Shown here piece by piece: positions 39,879-47,530 of a stretch of DNA of 64,000 nucleotides. This stretch comes from a virus: positions 1 through 64,000 of IMG/VR virus record IMGVR_UViG_3300043568_002650; one strand, written 5' to 3'. Made by a program: the position numbers and the translations under genes. The notes under the pieces were generated by a model, which was not told the DNA's origin, ran no database searches, and saw only the letters and a program-made list of their open reading frames with translations. Each line of letters starts with the position of its first letter. Within the stretch, counting starts at the first letter, position 1.

Positions 39879-40202
39879 TTAGTAACGACTCTCACGTGAA
39901 CGAAAGATCTCGTCCATGTCACTAGGATCGTCGTACTTGTAGCTGTCAGCCGTCTCTCTTTCCAGTGCCTCGATTTGATCTGCAGGTCCGTGAAGTGTAA
40001 AGAATGCCGGTTCGTTTGCATTGCCATTATTCTCTGTTTGGATATCCATGATAATACAGTCAGGCGCAGTCTTGGCGATAATCATTAGGTATTCAGCCAT
40101 CTCAGCTGCACCTATTCCCAATACCATCTCAAGGTGGATCTCCTTGTCAAAGCGTGACCCTTCATTTAAGAACTGACCAAAGTTTTTTACTTGAGTTTTC
40201 AT
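39879..40202 (-). CDS. late protein with capsid-targeting N-terminus
   Basis: 107 aa, MKTQVKNFGQFLNEGSRF, nearly the same first 15 residues as the 39715 product. Middle shows DCIIMDIQTENNG; not recognised. Late box at 40214. Confidence 0.65.
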   Translation of the reverse strand: MKTQVKNFGQFLNEGSRFDKEIHLEMVLGIGAAEMAEYLMIIAKTAPDCIIMDIQTENNGNANEPAFFTLHGPADQIEALERETADSYKYDDPSDMDEIFRSRESRY

Positions 40203-40213
40203 ATTATTCTACG

Positions 40214-40229
40214 TTTTTAGTTATTTATC
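40214..40229 (-). promoter_or_regulatory. late promoter box
   Basis: GATAAATAACTAAAAA on the minus strand, overlapping the end of the 40412 gene. Confidence 0.65.
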
Positions 40230-40412
40230 AAGGGGGAAATCCTCTGGGTGCTGCTGAACCCTCTCAACCATACGATCAAGCTCTTCGGAGATCTCCTGTA
40301 AGAGAATATTATGAACGGCTACTCCCCGCTCTTCCCAGCTAATAAAACCCAATTCATGAAGCTGGTTAAGATCCTCCAGCCGGGTATCAAATGTATCACT
40401 CCACTCCTTCAT
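40221..40412 (-). CDS. small protein with shared helical motif
   Basis: 63 aa, without the targeting signal, but LEDLNQLHELGFISWEERG matches the helical motif of the 34634, 36287 and 39367 products, so it may be a remnant or soluble paralogue. First gene of the minus-strand block. Confidence 0.55.
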   Translation of the reverse strand: MKEWSDTFDTRLEDLNQLHELGFISWEERGVAVHNILLQEISEELDRMVERVQQHPEDFPLDK

Positions 40413-41370
40413 TAGATACTATTATACATAATAGCCTGGAGCCAATTAAAAATTCCTGGGGGATTTTTTCCCGGTGGAGAGGGGACACTTATCCAAGGGG
40501 GCGAGGTCACAAAACTCTTGGTACTCTATAATTATAAGGGGTACACGGGCAGGCATACACGGGGAGATACTTGGGGAGTATACCTGGGGGAGAGAAACAA
40601 GAAACCCTGAGTTAAACTAACCCAGGGTACCTTCTTACCTAAAACCTTTAATAAAAATGAAAAACAGAGGAATTCAAGCTCCGTTATATTGTTATTATAC
40701 ATAGAGTCTTGGCTGGATTAAAATAGGAGGAGGAAAAAAGGCCAGGAAAGGGCTCCTAGCCATGGGGGATTCTCGGGGCCCGGTGAGGGGACGGATTTTC
40801 GGGGCCAGGGCGGCCTATAGTCACAAAATTTAACTCGAAATTGCTAGCTAGTCTATCTAGCCTATCTAGTCTATCCTGATAGGCGCTCGGCCAGGGGCTC
40901 CTGGGGGCCTGCCAGGCGGTAAAATGTACCCCTGGGGCTGTCTCCTGGCCGACTGGTCCATGCCTACTGGCCAGACCGGCTCCTGGAGCTGATTCCTGCT
41001 AGTCTAGCCAGCTAGCTATCGAATAGTCCGGTCTCAGGCGCTCGGCCAGGCGCGGTTCTGGTTCCTAGCTAGGCGAATTATTAATCCAATAGCGTCTCTG
41101 GCTAGGCGAGCTTGACAGGTCTGCCGGTTGTGTCGGCTTGGCTTAATCCATTCGTGTCTCTGCTCGACTCTTGACCTGTGCTAAACCCTAAGCTAGACTG
41201 TTGCTTAGCGTCTCTGTTCGAAAAAGATCTATGCACTCGTGTCTCTAGTAATTTTTAGAGACCGCTTGATCTAGCACAGATCCTGGAAGAAAACGCTTCT
41301 TCTGCGGGTGCTAACACCTTTTCCGGTCTCCCGACTTTTATGCTTGGAAGATTGTCAGGGTTAATATAGA
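40413..41370. other. GC-rich non-coding switch region
   Basis: No credible gene. It separates leftward late from rightward early genes and is much richer in G+C than its surroundings. Contents: five G runs at about 40539-40591 (possible G-quadruplex), hairpin ACCCTG/CAGGGT (40604-40628), a tandem array of CTATCTAG-like units at about 40846-40880, the direct repeat GGCGCTCGGCCAGG at about 40883 and 41038, and several GTCTCT motifs near the end. Candidate replication origin, packaging site or control region. Confidence 0.5.
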
Positions 41371-41374
41371 TTGG

Positions 41375-41384
41375 TTATATTTAC
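41375..41384 (+). promoter_or_regulatory. early promoter box, first copy
   Basis: TTATATTTAC followed by TATCAGG rather than TATAACTTAAAA; no ORF directly after it. Confidence 0.5.
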
Positions 41385-41490
41385 TATCAGGCTCGGTCCA
41401 TGGGGAATGAGACTTTTTGCTAAGCTAAATACAACTTGTACTCTCTTGATATTTAATCTAGTAAACGCATTACCGATTGGAACTAATTGG

Positions 41491-41500
41491 TTATATTTAC
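41491..41500 (+). promoter_or_regulatory. early promoter box
   Basis: TTATATTTAC with TATATAACTTAAAA downstream and GCATTACCGATT upstream; gene at 41524. Confidence 0.75.
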
Positions 41501-41523
41501 TATATAACTTAAAACATGAAAGT

Positions 41524-41703
41524 ATGACAACATCAGACATTAGAGCAGAGATCGTAGAGTTAATTAATTCAGGAATCTTAAACGTTCCTAAGATAGTAAA
41601 ATACTTTCGTCAGTATCGACCTGAAGCGGATCTAGAGAAGGTCAAGGAAGAGGCAAAAGAATTAGTTGCGCAGGCGAGAGAAACTATTAAGCGTGGATAT
41701 TAA
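41524..41703 (+). CDS. early small protein
   Basis: 59 aa, MTTSDIRAEIVELINSGILN; helical, charged. ATG 41524 is the first in frame after the promoter; the longer reading upstream runs through the promoter itself. Followed by a terminator. Confidence 0.6.
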   Translation: MTTSDIRAEIVELINSGILNVPKIVKYFRQYRPEADLEKVKEEAKELVAQARETIKRGY

Positions 41704-41709
41704 GTTTAG

Positions 41710-41731
41710 AACCCGAGCAATCGGGTTTTTT
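41710..41731 (+). terminator. intrinsic terminator
   Basis: AACCCGA-GCAA-TCGGGTT with T run; near-identical copies at 46688 and 51775. Confidence 0.92.
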
Positions 41732-41799
41732 AGTGCAGACTGGCCATGGGTCTCCAGCTTTTTATTATCCTAATTTCTACCGAGGTTAATAAAAAAGTA

Positions 41800-41809
41800 T
41801 TATATTTAC
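41800..41809 (+). promoter_or_regulatory. early promoter box
   Basis: TTATATTTAC, 23 nt before ATG 41833. Confidence 0.75.
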
Positions 41810-41832
41810 TATATAACTTAATAACAAAGAAG

Positions 41833-41985
41833 ATGAAGATAGTATTATTGTTTATCGCAGTATGTGCAGGTGTATGGACATGGAATCATCCTTTCCCGCC
41901 GAGAGTAAACGACTTTAGCATAGCAGTTTTAGTAACGTTCGGCATTTACAGAGAATTGAGAAAATTAGTAGAAAACGAAAAATAG
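41833..41985 (+). CDS. small membrane protein
   Basis: 50 aa, two hydrophobic segments (KIVLLFIAVCAGVWTW; FSIAVLVTFGIYREL) and a basic/acidic tail. Start chosen downstream of the promoter. Likely inner-membrane early protein. Confidence 0.55.
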   Translation: MKIVLLFIAVCAGVWTWNHPFPPRVNDFSIAVLVTFGIYRELRKLVENEK

Positions 41986-41993
41986 AGTAATAT

Positions 41994-42230
41994 ATGAAAC
42001 GAGTAAGTAAGCGTATTGAGTTCGGGAATACCGCGTGTCATGGTCTATTACTACCAGTTAAATGGTTTTTAGATGAGGTAGAGGTAACCGAAATGGAATA
42101 CTATGGTATTACACTCCAAACTACGATTGAGGATATAGGCAAGGAGCCTGCAGACATGTTGGACTATCAAGAGTGGCTGATGAAGAGGAGTCTAATTAGG
42201 CATAGAGACGGAGTAGACTTCTTATTTTAG
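41994..42230 (+). CDS. early hypothetical protein
   Basis: 78 aa, MKRVSKRIEFGNTACHGLLL; soluble. 8 bp after the membrane protein gene, same transcript. Not recognised. Confidence 0.55.
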   Translation: MKRVSKRIEFGNTACHGLLLPVKWFLDEVEVTEMEYYGITLQTTIEDIGKEPADMLDYQEWLMKRSLIRHRDGVDFLF

Positions 42231-42333
42231 GCGAGGTCAAGGCGAGCACAGCGGTTCGCCTTTTTCATGCAGACAGGCGGAGTGTCTCCCGACTTTTATT
42301 ATTAGAAACGCATTACCGATTAGAATAGATTGG

Positions 42334-42343
42334 TTATATTTAA
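42334..42343 (+). promoter_or_regulatory. early promoter box, variant
   Basis: TTATATTTAA followed by CCATAACTTAAAA; 15 nt before ATG 42359. Confidence 0.65.
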
Positions 42344-42358
42344 CCATAACTTAAAAAC

Positions 42359-42508
42359 ATGAAGATTATGAAAAGTTTATTAAATGTAGTATTGCTTAGT
42401 GTTGGACTTATCCTAGTTGCTTTTGGAAATGATTGGGGATTATTAGGCATGGTGCCAGCCTTCTTTCAGATGTTAAAAGAGGATGTTAAAGAGGAGATAG
42501 AATTCTAG
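42359..42508 (+). CDS. small membrane protein
   Basis: 49 aa, MKIMKSLLNVVLLSVGLILV then a helix and an acidic tail (KEDVKEEIEF). One membrane segment. Confidence 0.5.
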   Translation: MKIMKSLLNVVLLSVGLILVAFGNDWGLLGMVPAFFQMLKEDVKEEIEF

Positions 42509-42510
42509 TC

Positions 42511-42663
42511 ATGGAAGTATTAAACCTGATTACCGTTGAGCTGGCTAGGCTCGCTCTTCGGCTCGTACCTGGGAGGGTAGAGACACGTGGATACCTGTTG
42601 ACTGTTCGTAAGTCGGAACATCGATGCCAAAGAGTCGCCTACAACCGGACACAGAAGAAATAA
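42511..42663 (+). CDS. early small basic protein
   Basis: 50 aa, MEVLNLITVELARLALRLVP and a basic C-terminus. Two bases after the previous stop. Not recognised. Confidence 0.45.
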   Translation: MEVLNLITVELARLALRLVPGRVETRGYLLTVRKSEHRCQRVAYNRTQKK

Positions 42664-42664
42664 C

Positions 42665-42692
42665 GAAGGCGGGAAATTACTCCCGCCTTTTA
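42665..42692 (+). terminator. intrinsic terminator
   Basis: AAGGCGGGA / TCCCGCCTT with TTTAT. Confidence 0.88.
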
Positions 42693-42718
42693 TTGGTCTA
42701 GTATGTTCAGGTCTCTAC

Positions 42719-43450
42719 TTATGCAAGCAGTGTAATCGCGTAGTCAAGTCCGATAGAGACTGGCTGGATCTCATAGATCACGTGTGGAAGAATAGTCATA
42801 GTGCTTAGGAAACCCGACTTATCTGTCCATGTAAATGGAATCGATCCTCCGTTGATTGCTGCTCCACGTGCTGGCGAGTAAAGGATAGCTGTAATTGGAG
42901 TGTCTCCCTTGGTCGGTACTTCAGGAGAAGAGAAGGTAATCCTAATACTTTCAAGTCCTAAAGCTCGAAAGAAGTCAGCTCGTAAATATATTGTCTCTTC
43001 TGTAATCTTATCGATAAACTCGCTGAAGTCACCCTCAGTTACAGCCTTAATAATCTCCATTTCCCAATATTTCCTAATCTTGGCTAGTTTAGTATCGTCT
43101 CCACCTGCATCTTCAATAAACTTTTTAACAGTATCTGCATTGGGTACTAGATTCGATGCAACTGCTCTAACACTAAATAGCTCTGCTCGAGTCTGCATAT
43201 CACTAAATCTTTGATATAGAGAAGCGCGTTTAGTCCTTTCGATAGGGAGAAATTCAATAGTCGTAGTTACACCATCCGTTTCTACTTCTTCTGATACAAT
43301 ATCTAGTGCATAGAAAGTCTCTTGAATCCAGTTGGAAGAAGGAGTAATATTTAACATAGGTTTAAGTCTTGTTGGAGTCTCCTCAGCAGTCAGTTGGGGA
43401 TCAGCCGCTGCAATGGGTGAAGGTAATTGGTAAGCTCTAGTATATGGCAT
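42719..43450 (-). CDS. late-promoter protein inserted in the early region
   Basis: 243 aa, MPYTRAYQLPSPIAAADPQL; beta-rich C-terminus. It is the only minus-strand gene among the early genes and has its own late box at 43462, so it is probably a virion protein gene moved here. Not recognised. Confidence 0.6.
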   Translation of the reverse strand: MPYTRAYQLPSPIAAADPQLTAEETPTRLKPMLNITPSSNWIQETFYALDIVSEEVETDGVTTTIEFLPIERTKRASLYQRFSDMQTRAELFSVRAVASNLVPNADTVKKFIEDAGGDDTKLAKIRKYWEMEIIKAVTEGDFSEFIDKITEETIYLRADFFRALGLESIRITFSSPEVPTKGDTPITAILYSPARGAAINGGSIPFTWTDKSGFLSTMTILPHVIYEIQPVSIGLDYAITLLA

Positions 43451-43461
43451 TCAGTAATAAT

Positions 43462-43476
43462 TTTTTATTATTTATC
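43462..43476 (-). promoter_or_regulatory. late promoter box
   Basis: GATAAATAATAAAAA on the minus strand, 11 nt before the start at 43450. Confidence 0.75.
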
Positions 43477-43546
43477 GGATCTAGTAGATCAATCGGGTCT
43501 CCCGCTATTTTTATTTAGAAACGCATTACCGATTAGAGTAAATTGG

Positions 43547-43556
43547 TTATATTTAC
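43547..43556 (+). promoter_or_regulatory. early promoter box
   Basis: TTATATTTAC with upstream ACGCATTACCGATTAG; gene at 43581. Confidence 0.75.
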
Positions 43557-43580
43557 TATATAACTTAAAAACAACGAGAT

Positions 43581-43724
43581 ATGAAAAGATTAGAGTTAAT
43601 TACATTAAGAGCTATGCAAGGATTAACTATTACATTGGGAACAATGGTAGTAATTGCAATTGGTTACGCATTCATTCAGGTTGCAACTGGTAATATCCAC
43701 AGTAGCGCAAGTTTCGAGTTTTAG
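43581..43724 (+). CDS. small membrane protein
   Basis: 47 aa, MKRLELITLRAMQGLTITLG then VVIAIGYAFIQVA; one membrane helix with a polar C-terminus. Confidence 0.5.
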   Translation: MKRLELITLRAMQGLTITLGTMVVIAIGYAFIQVATGNIHSSASFEF

Positions 43725-43909
43725 CGACACCAATCTTCTTGGAAATAGATTACTGGCGGGCCTCAAAGCTCGCCTTTCTTGTTTCCATTTATTGTAGATA
43801 GGTGGAGCGTCTCCTATTTCTACCCACAAAAAAGATGTTACTAAAATTTAGTAACACCGATCTCTTGATAATTATTATTGGAAACGCATTACCAGATTGT
43901 ATAAATTGA

Positions 43910-43919
43910 TTATATTTAC
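43910..43919 (+). promoter_or_regulatory. early promoter box
   Basis: TTATATTTAC, 22 nt before ATG 43942. Confidence 0.75.
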
Positions 43920-43941
43920 TTATAACTTAAAACACAAGACT

Positions 43942-44142
43942 ATGAATCAGATTATTAAAATGGCACTAGAAAATGTTGTACTTTGCAGAGGTACAAACAC
44001 AGCGAGTGAATCTTATGATTACGCTAAGCGAATGGAGCGAGTAATTAAAGATAACCTTGTTGAGAGACTTAAAGAGATTGCCCTAAATCCTGGAACGGCA
44101 TTGGAAGAACTTGATAATTTTATTACCCAACTAGAAAAATAA
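43942..44142 (+). CDS. early hypothetical protein
   Basis: 66 aa, MNQIIKMALENVVLCRGTNT; helical, acidic end. Not recognised. Confidence 0.55.
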   Translation: MNQIIKMALENVVLCRGTNTASESYDYAKRMERVIKDNLVERLKEIALNPGTALEELDNFITQLEK

Positions 44143-44148
44143 GAGGAG

Positions 44149-44454
44149 ATGATAAGAAAGAAGAGAGAACAGAAGGAACTAGTAATCGATCTTACTGGAC
44201 CAGACGGAAATGTATTTGTGCTAATGGGATACGCTCGTACGCTGAGTCGTCAAATACGAGAGCTGTATGAGGACGAGATGACAACTAATCGTGAACATAA
44301 TCAGATTCTACTAAAGCTAGGCATGGCAGATGCTAAAGCTTTTCCTGAAAACTTGGCTGATCGGATCATTGCAGAGATGACATCATCAGACTACGAGAAC
44401 GCGGTGGAAGTATTCGACCGATATTTTGGGAGCTTCGTGATATTGGACCGATAG
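44149..44454 (+). CDS. early hypothetical protein
   Basis: 101 aa, very basic start (MIRKKREQKELVIDLTGPDG), then helices. GAGGAG lies just before the ATG, one of few Shine-Dalgarno-like sites here. Followed by the TTGTTTTAAGTT motif. Confidence 0.55.
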   Translation: MIRKKREQKELVIDLTGPDGNVFVLMGYARTLSRQIRELYEDEMTTNREHNQILLKLGMADAKAFPENLADRIIAEMTSSDYENAVEVFDRYFGSFVILDR

Positions 44455-44708
44455 AAGGTGTTTGTTTTAAGTTGGAGACTTGGGGTTGGCTTGTGCCAGC
44501 CCTTTGTTGTTTACTCCGTAGTGACAGTTTTAGATCAAGACCTGATCGGGCTGTCTCTAGGAATTCTTGGAGACGGGCTAGCCTGCACAATTGCTGTGTA
44601 CATGACCTGTTGATGACAACTCTTTAAACGGTTGCAAACAACTTTTGTGTCTCCCGCATTTTATTACTTTTTATTTTCGAAAACGCATTACCCATCCAAA
44701 GATTATAG
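44455..44708 (+). promoter_or_regulatory. 3' module and upstream promoter module
   Basis: Holds TTGTTTTAAGTT (44462), a GGCTTGTGCC hairpin with T-rich end, ACTCCGTAGT (44513), TTTTAGATCAAGACC, and GTCTCC plus GCATTACCC before the next early box. No gene. Confidence 0.55.
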
Positions 44709-44718
44709 TTATATTTAC
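44709..44718 (+). promoter_or_regulatory. early promoter box
   Basis: TTATATTTAC, 22 nt before ATG 44741. Confidence 0.75.
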
Positions 44719-44740
44719 TTATAACTTAAAAACAAAAGAT

Positions 44741-44953
44741 ATGAAAGCTAATGTAAAAGAATTAATGATGAATGCTAAAGAGGCCCTATCTAAAGGTAAT
44801 CAAATGGTTGCAAGCGATCACTTAAATAAGGGAATAATCGTCCTCGCTCGATTAACACAAGAGGGAGTGGTAAATACCGAAGGTGCGTCAGTTGACCGAT
44901 GGAAAGAGAGATTTTGGTTTGAGTTAGAAGTCAACGATCTCATCGAAGATTAG
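44741..44953 (+). CDS. early hypothetical protein
   Basis: 70 aa, MKANVKELMMNAKEALSKGN; helical with a TPR-like feel, acidic end. Terminator follows. Confidence 0.55.
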   Translation: MKANVKELMMNAKEALSKGNQMVASDHLNKGIIVLARLTQEGVVNTEGASVDRWKERFWFELEVNDLIED

Positions 44954-44972
44954 AGACACTCAAGATCCTTCT

Positions 44973-44997
44973 AAACCCGGTTAATCCGGGTTTTTTT
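44973..44997 (+). terminator. intrinsic terminator
   Basis: AAACCCGG-TTAA-TCCGGGTTT with T7. Its T run abuts ATG 44998, which is therefore not used as a start. Confidence 0.88.
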
Positions 44998-45045
44998 ATG
45001 GAACCTACCCTCGATTTGGAGTATATAATAAAAAGGAGACCCGCT

Positions 45046-45237
45046 ATGGAAGAACAAATCGAACGTACCCTAGACCAATATTACGACTGGAACAGACCCG
45101 AGATAAAAGATCTGCAGATACTTGAAGAGTCTCCTGACTTGGGAATCCTGTGTATCCGATGGAGACACCGTGACAAGACCATTACAGTAAAGTCGATATT
45201 ACAAGATACTACACTATTATTAACTGTGTTGAGATGA
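45046..45237 (+). CDS. early hypothetical protein
   Basis: 63 aa from ATG 45046, chosen for the AAGGAG 10 nt upstream; ATG 44998 lies at the terminator. MEEQIERTLDQYYDWNRPEI. Overlaps the next gene by 4 bp (ATGA). Confidence 0.5.
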   Translation: MEEQIERTLDQYYDWNRPEIKDLQILEESPDLGILCIRWRHRDKTITVKSILQDTTLLLTVLR

Positions 45238-45533
45238 TGAAGAAACCTTTTAGAGAATGGGCACGCGATCTAGAAGTGGAGATAATATTGGACCGTGATG
45301 GAATCAATTTCTTCCAATGGACTCTCGAAGACGAGTACGAGTCTAGACTGAGTGAAGCTCTGGAATATTTCAGTCAGCGCCCCGACTACTTGAGACAAGA
45401 GTGTCAGGAACATCTAATCGAATTAGACCACTTAGAGACTCGCTTTGTCGAGATCGAAGAGTACGAGAAATGTGCCGCCATCCGAGACTTACGTATCGAT
45501 CTCCAATCTAGATATAAGGAATTCTTGGATTAG
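45234..45533 (+). CDS. early protein with UVR-like C-terminal motif
   Basis: 99 aa. Residues 67-92 (LETRFVEIEEYEKCAAIRDL) resemble the UVR motif of UvrB/UvrC/McsA, a helical protein-contact element. The same motif occurs in the 55006 and 56681 products. No nuclease domain. Role unknown. Confidence 0.6.
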   Translation: MMKKPFREWARDLEVEIILDRDGINFFQWTLEDEYESRLSEALEYFSQRPDYLRQECQEHLIELDHLETRFVEIEEYEKCAAIRDLRIDLQSRYKEFLD

Positions 45534-45615
45534 CAAGTATCCAAACGTCTCTTGACAAATCTGAAATTATTTAGAAAAAAAGTGTTAAAAAGTTTTTCCC
45601 GTTAAAATAAAATAG

Positions 45616-45625
45616 TTATATTTAC
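45616..45625 (+). promoter_or_regulatory. early promoter box
   Basis: TTATATTTAC, 24 nt before ATG 45650. Confidence 0.75.
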
Positions 45626-45649
45626 TTATAACTTAAAAACAAGCACAAC

Positions 45650-45871
45650 ATGAAAAACAAACTAGATATTAAAAGTGATGCTGCTGACATAGTAGAGATG
45701 ACTCGACCTTATCTTGAGATCCCTACCAGCATGATTATAACTATTAAAAAGAATCTTAACTCACTTCTTAAAGAGGAGGCAGAGGGCGACCCAATGGCGA
45801 TCGCTGCTATTCGTGCCGCATGGCATATGGAGATATTTGATGCGGATGTTGAACTTGTAAAAAGAAATTAA
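45650..45871 (+). CDS. early hypothetical protein
   Basis: 73 aa, MKNKLDIKSDAADIVEMTRP; helical. First gene of a four-gene run. Confidence 0.55.
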   Translation: MKNKLDIKSDAADIVEMTRPYLEIPTSMIITIKKNLNSLLKEEAEGDPMAIAAIRAAWHMEIFDADVELVKRN

Positions 45872-45872
45872 G

Positions 45873-45980
45873 ATGTATAGAAGAAAAAGAGCAATACTGA
45901 AGGACTACGTCTCCTTAATTGTAAAGAGACGTGCACAGTACAGAACAATCCAGACTGTTAACAATGAAGAAGGTTGTTAG
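45873..45980 (+). CDS. 35-aa basic peptide
   Basis: MYRRKRAILKDYVSLIVKRR, then a short tail. One base after the previous stop; overlaps the next gene by 17 bp. Uncertain. Confidence 0.35.
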   Translation: MYRRKRAILKDYVSLIVKRRAQYRTIQTVNNEEGC

Positions 45981-46125
45981 AGACCCGCACAAGATCAGGC
46001 TCACAGCTAGTCGCGAGTCGCAGAAGAGTCAAGGATTCTTCGATGGTAGATTCGTAGCGAGAGCAGAGGAGTCGAAGAAGAGTTATAAACGTAAACCCAA
46101 ACACCCAAACGGAGATGAGGACTAA
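45964..46125 (+). CDS. small basic protein
   Basis: 53 aa from ATG 45964, MKKVVRDPHKIRLTASRESQ; Lys/Arg-rich, ends KHPNGDED. Possible nucleic-acid binder. Overlaps the next gene by 11 bp. Confidence 0.5.
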   Translation: MKKVVRDPHKIRLTASRESQKSQGFFDGRFVARAEESKKSYKRKPKHPNGDED

Positions 46126-46345
46126 AGAGTTATTTGCAGAAGACCTAGGTAATGGTAAGACGAGAGTATTTGGACCGTGTGTCTTTACTGGAGAAGAATA
46201 CAGTTGTGAAGTACCTACGCAAGGTCTCGAGAGACACCTAGCAGGGGAGCATGCACAGACCGCAATGCCGTCGGTTAGCGCCGATGACAGAGAGTTCCTG
46301 ATCTCGGGAATCTCGCCAGCTGGCTGGAAAAAAACTTTCGGCTAG
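46115..46345 (+). CDS. early hypothetical protein
   Basis: 76 aa, MRTKELFAEDLGNGKTRVFG; contains GPCVFTGEEYSC (two Cys). Not recognised. Confidence 0.5.
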   Translation: MRTKELFAEDLGNGKTRVFGPCVFTGEEYSCEVPTQGLERHLAGEHAQTAMPSVSADDREFLISGISPAGWKKTFG

Positions 46346-46489
46346 TCAAGTTTTTAAGTTATCGAAGAAGGGGAGCTCGCAAGGCTCCCTTTCCGGTTTA
46401 CTCCGTAGTGGCTATTTTAGATCAAGACCCGATCAAGGTGTCTCTAGTCTTTTATTACCCAGTATTCTACCAGTGTATAATAAAAATTA

Positions 46490-46499
46490 TTATATTTAC
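46490..46499 (+). promoter_or_regulatory. early promoter box
   Basis: TTATATTTAC, 22 nt before ATG 46522; GTCTCTAGTCTTTTATT lies 41 nt upstream. Confidence 0.75.
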
Positions 46500-46521
46500 T
46501 TATAACTTAAAACTAAAGAGT

Positions 46522-46677
46522 ATGACAAAAGGATTTAAAGAGTTACTAAAATTAGCTAAGTCTGCAAAGGTAACAACGTATGATGAATTACAAAACTTGG
46601 TCTATGAGTGTACCAACGAGATTACTGGAGCCGATTTCGAATGCGTTAGGCAACAGTTAAAGATTAGAATGTTTTAG
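46522..46677 (+). CDS. early small protein
   Basis: 51 aa, MTKGFKELLKLAKSAKVTTY; helical, two Cys. Terminator follows. Confidence 0.5.
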   Translation: MTKGFKELLKLAKSAKVTTYDELQNLVYECTNEITGADFECVRQQLKIRMF

Positions 46678-46687
46678 ATAATCTTTA

Positions 46688-46709
46688 AACCCGAGCAATC
46701 GGGTTTTTT
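46688..46709 (+). terminator. intrinsic terminator
   Basis: AACCCGA-GCAA-TCGGGTT with T6, same arms and loop as at 41710. Confidence 0.92.
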
Positions 46710-46863
46710 CATGCAGCTTGCTCGCGGGTCTCTGGGAATTCTTAGAGACGAGCCTGATCGGGCAGATGTCTTAGGGGTCCGCGAGTTGTTAACGTCGGCT
46801 GGCAACTAAATTAGTCTCTTGCTATTTAATTACCCAATCCCTACCAACGTATATAAGAAATTA

Positions 46864-46873
46864 TTATATTTAC
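46864..46873 (+). promoter_or_regulatory. early promoter box
   Basis: TTATATTTAC, 23 nt before ATG 46897. Confidence 0.75.
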
Positions 46874-46896
46874 TATATAACTTAATCCACTAGACC

Positions 46897-47202
46897 ATGA
46901 CAAAGAAGATAAACTGCACAGACGTGTATCAAGCTATTCAGGACTTTCTCGGCGGAGAGAACGGTAGTCCACTAATGAACGAACCTTATCGTGACTCGGA
47001 CGGAGACATAGTATTTGCAGATTACAATGGAGTAGAGTTTTACGAGCACGCTCTACTTGATTGGTATCGTTCTCTAGTTGAGGATAAGCTTATTGCTGAC
47101 TCTTTGGAGACAGCCGGTGTCAGCATTGAATTGGTTGACGATTATGATTGGCTGGAATCAGACGACCAATTGGATGACGATGAGGATGAAGAAGATTATT
47201 AA
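46897..47202 (+). CDS. early acidic protein
   Basis: 101 aa, MTKKINCTDVYQAIQDFLGG; ends in a run of Asp/Glu (DDQLDDDEDEEDY), a tail also found in the 48132 and 48702 products. Could mimic nucleic acid; unproven. Confidence 0.55.
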   Translation: MTKKINCTDVYQAIQDFLGGENGSPLMNEPYRDSDGDIVFADYNGVEFYEHALLDWYRSLVEDKLIADSLETAGVSIELVDDYDWLESDDQLDDDEDEEDY

Positions 47203-47339
47203 AGTATTGTTTTAAGTTAAGAATCAGCTCGAGTAATCGGGCTTTTTCTTTTTTGGTTGGATTAGGATCAGGCTGGCGAGTCTCTAGACTTTTATGTAAA
47301 AATAGTTACTCAAGAAGTGTACTAATTAATAAATTATAG

Positions 47340-47349
47340 TTATATTTAC
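47340..47349 (+). promoter_or_regulatory. early promoter box
   Basis: TTATATTTAC, 23 nt before ATG 47373. Confidence 0.75.
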
Positions 47350-47372
47350 TATATAACTTAAAAACAAAAAGG

Positions 47373-47528
47373 ATGTACAGTTTAAAATGTGATTACTACA
47401 CAAAGGAGTTCCCAACGCTAGAGGAGCTCATCGATGATGTTATGGCCAGCGGAATGGACCCCAACCATGAGGTGACAAGAGACGGTCGAGGTACTGGCGA
47501 AGATGCCATTGATTTTATCATGTTCTAA
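47373..47528 (+). CDS. early small protein
   Basis: 51 aa, MYSLKCDYYTKEFPTLEELI; compact soluble protein. Not recognised. Confidence 0.5.
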   Translation: MYSLKCDYYTKEFPTLEELIDDVMASGMDPNHEVTRDGRGTGEDAIDFIMF

Positions 47529-47530
47529 TT

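Noticed and set aside
40413-41370. CRISPR array
   Set aside because: Repeats are short, irregular and lack uniform spacers; no cas genes in the window.
41371-41523. N-terminal extensions of early proteins through the promoter
   Set aside because: Several early frames stay open upstream, but the translated promoter gives the same LYLLYNLK-like string each time, showing it is promoter sequence.
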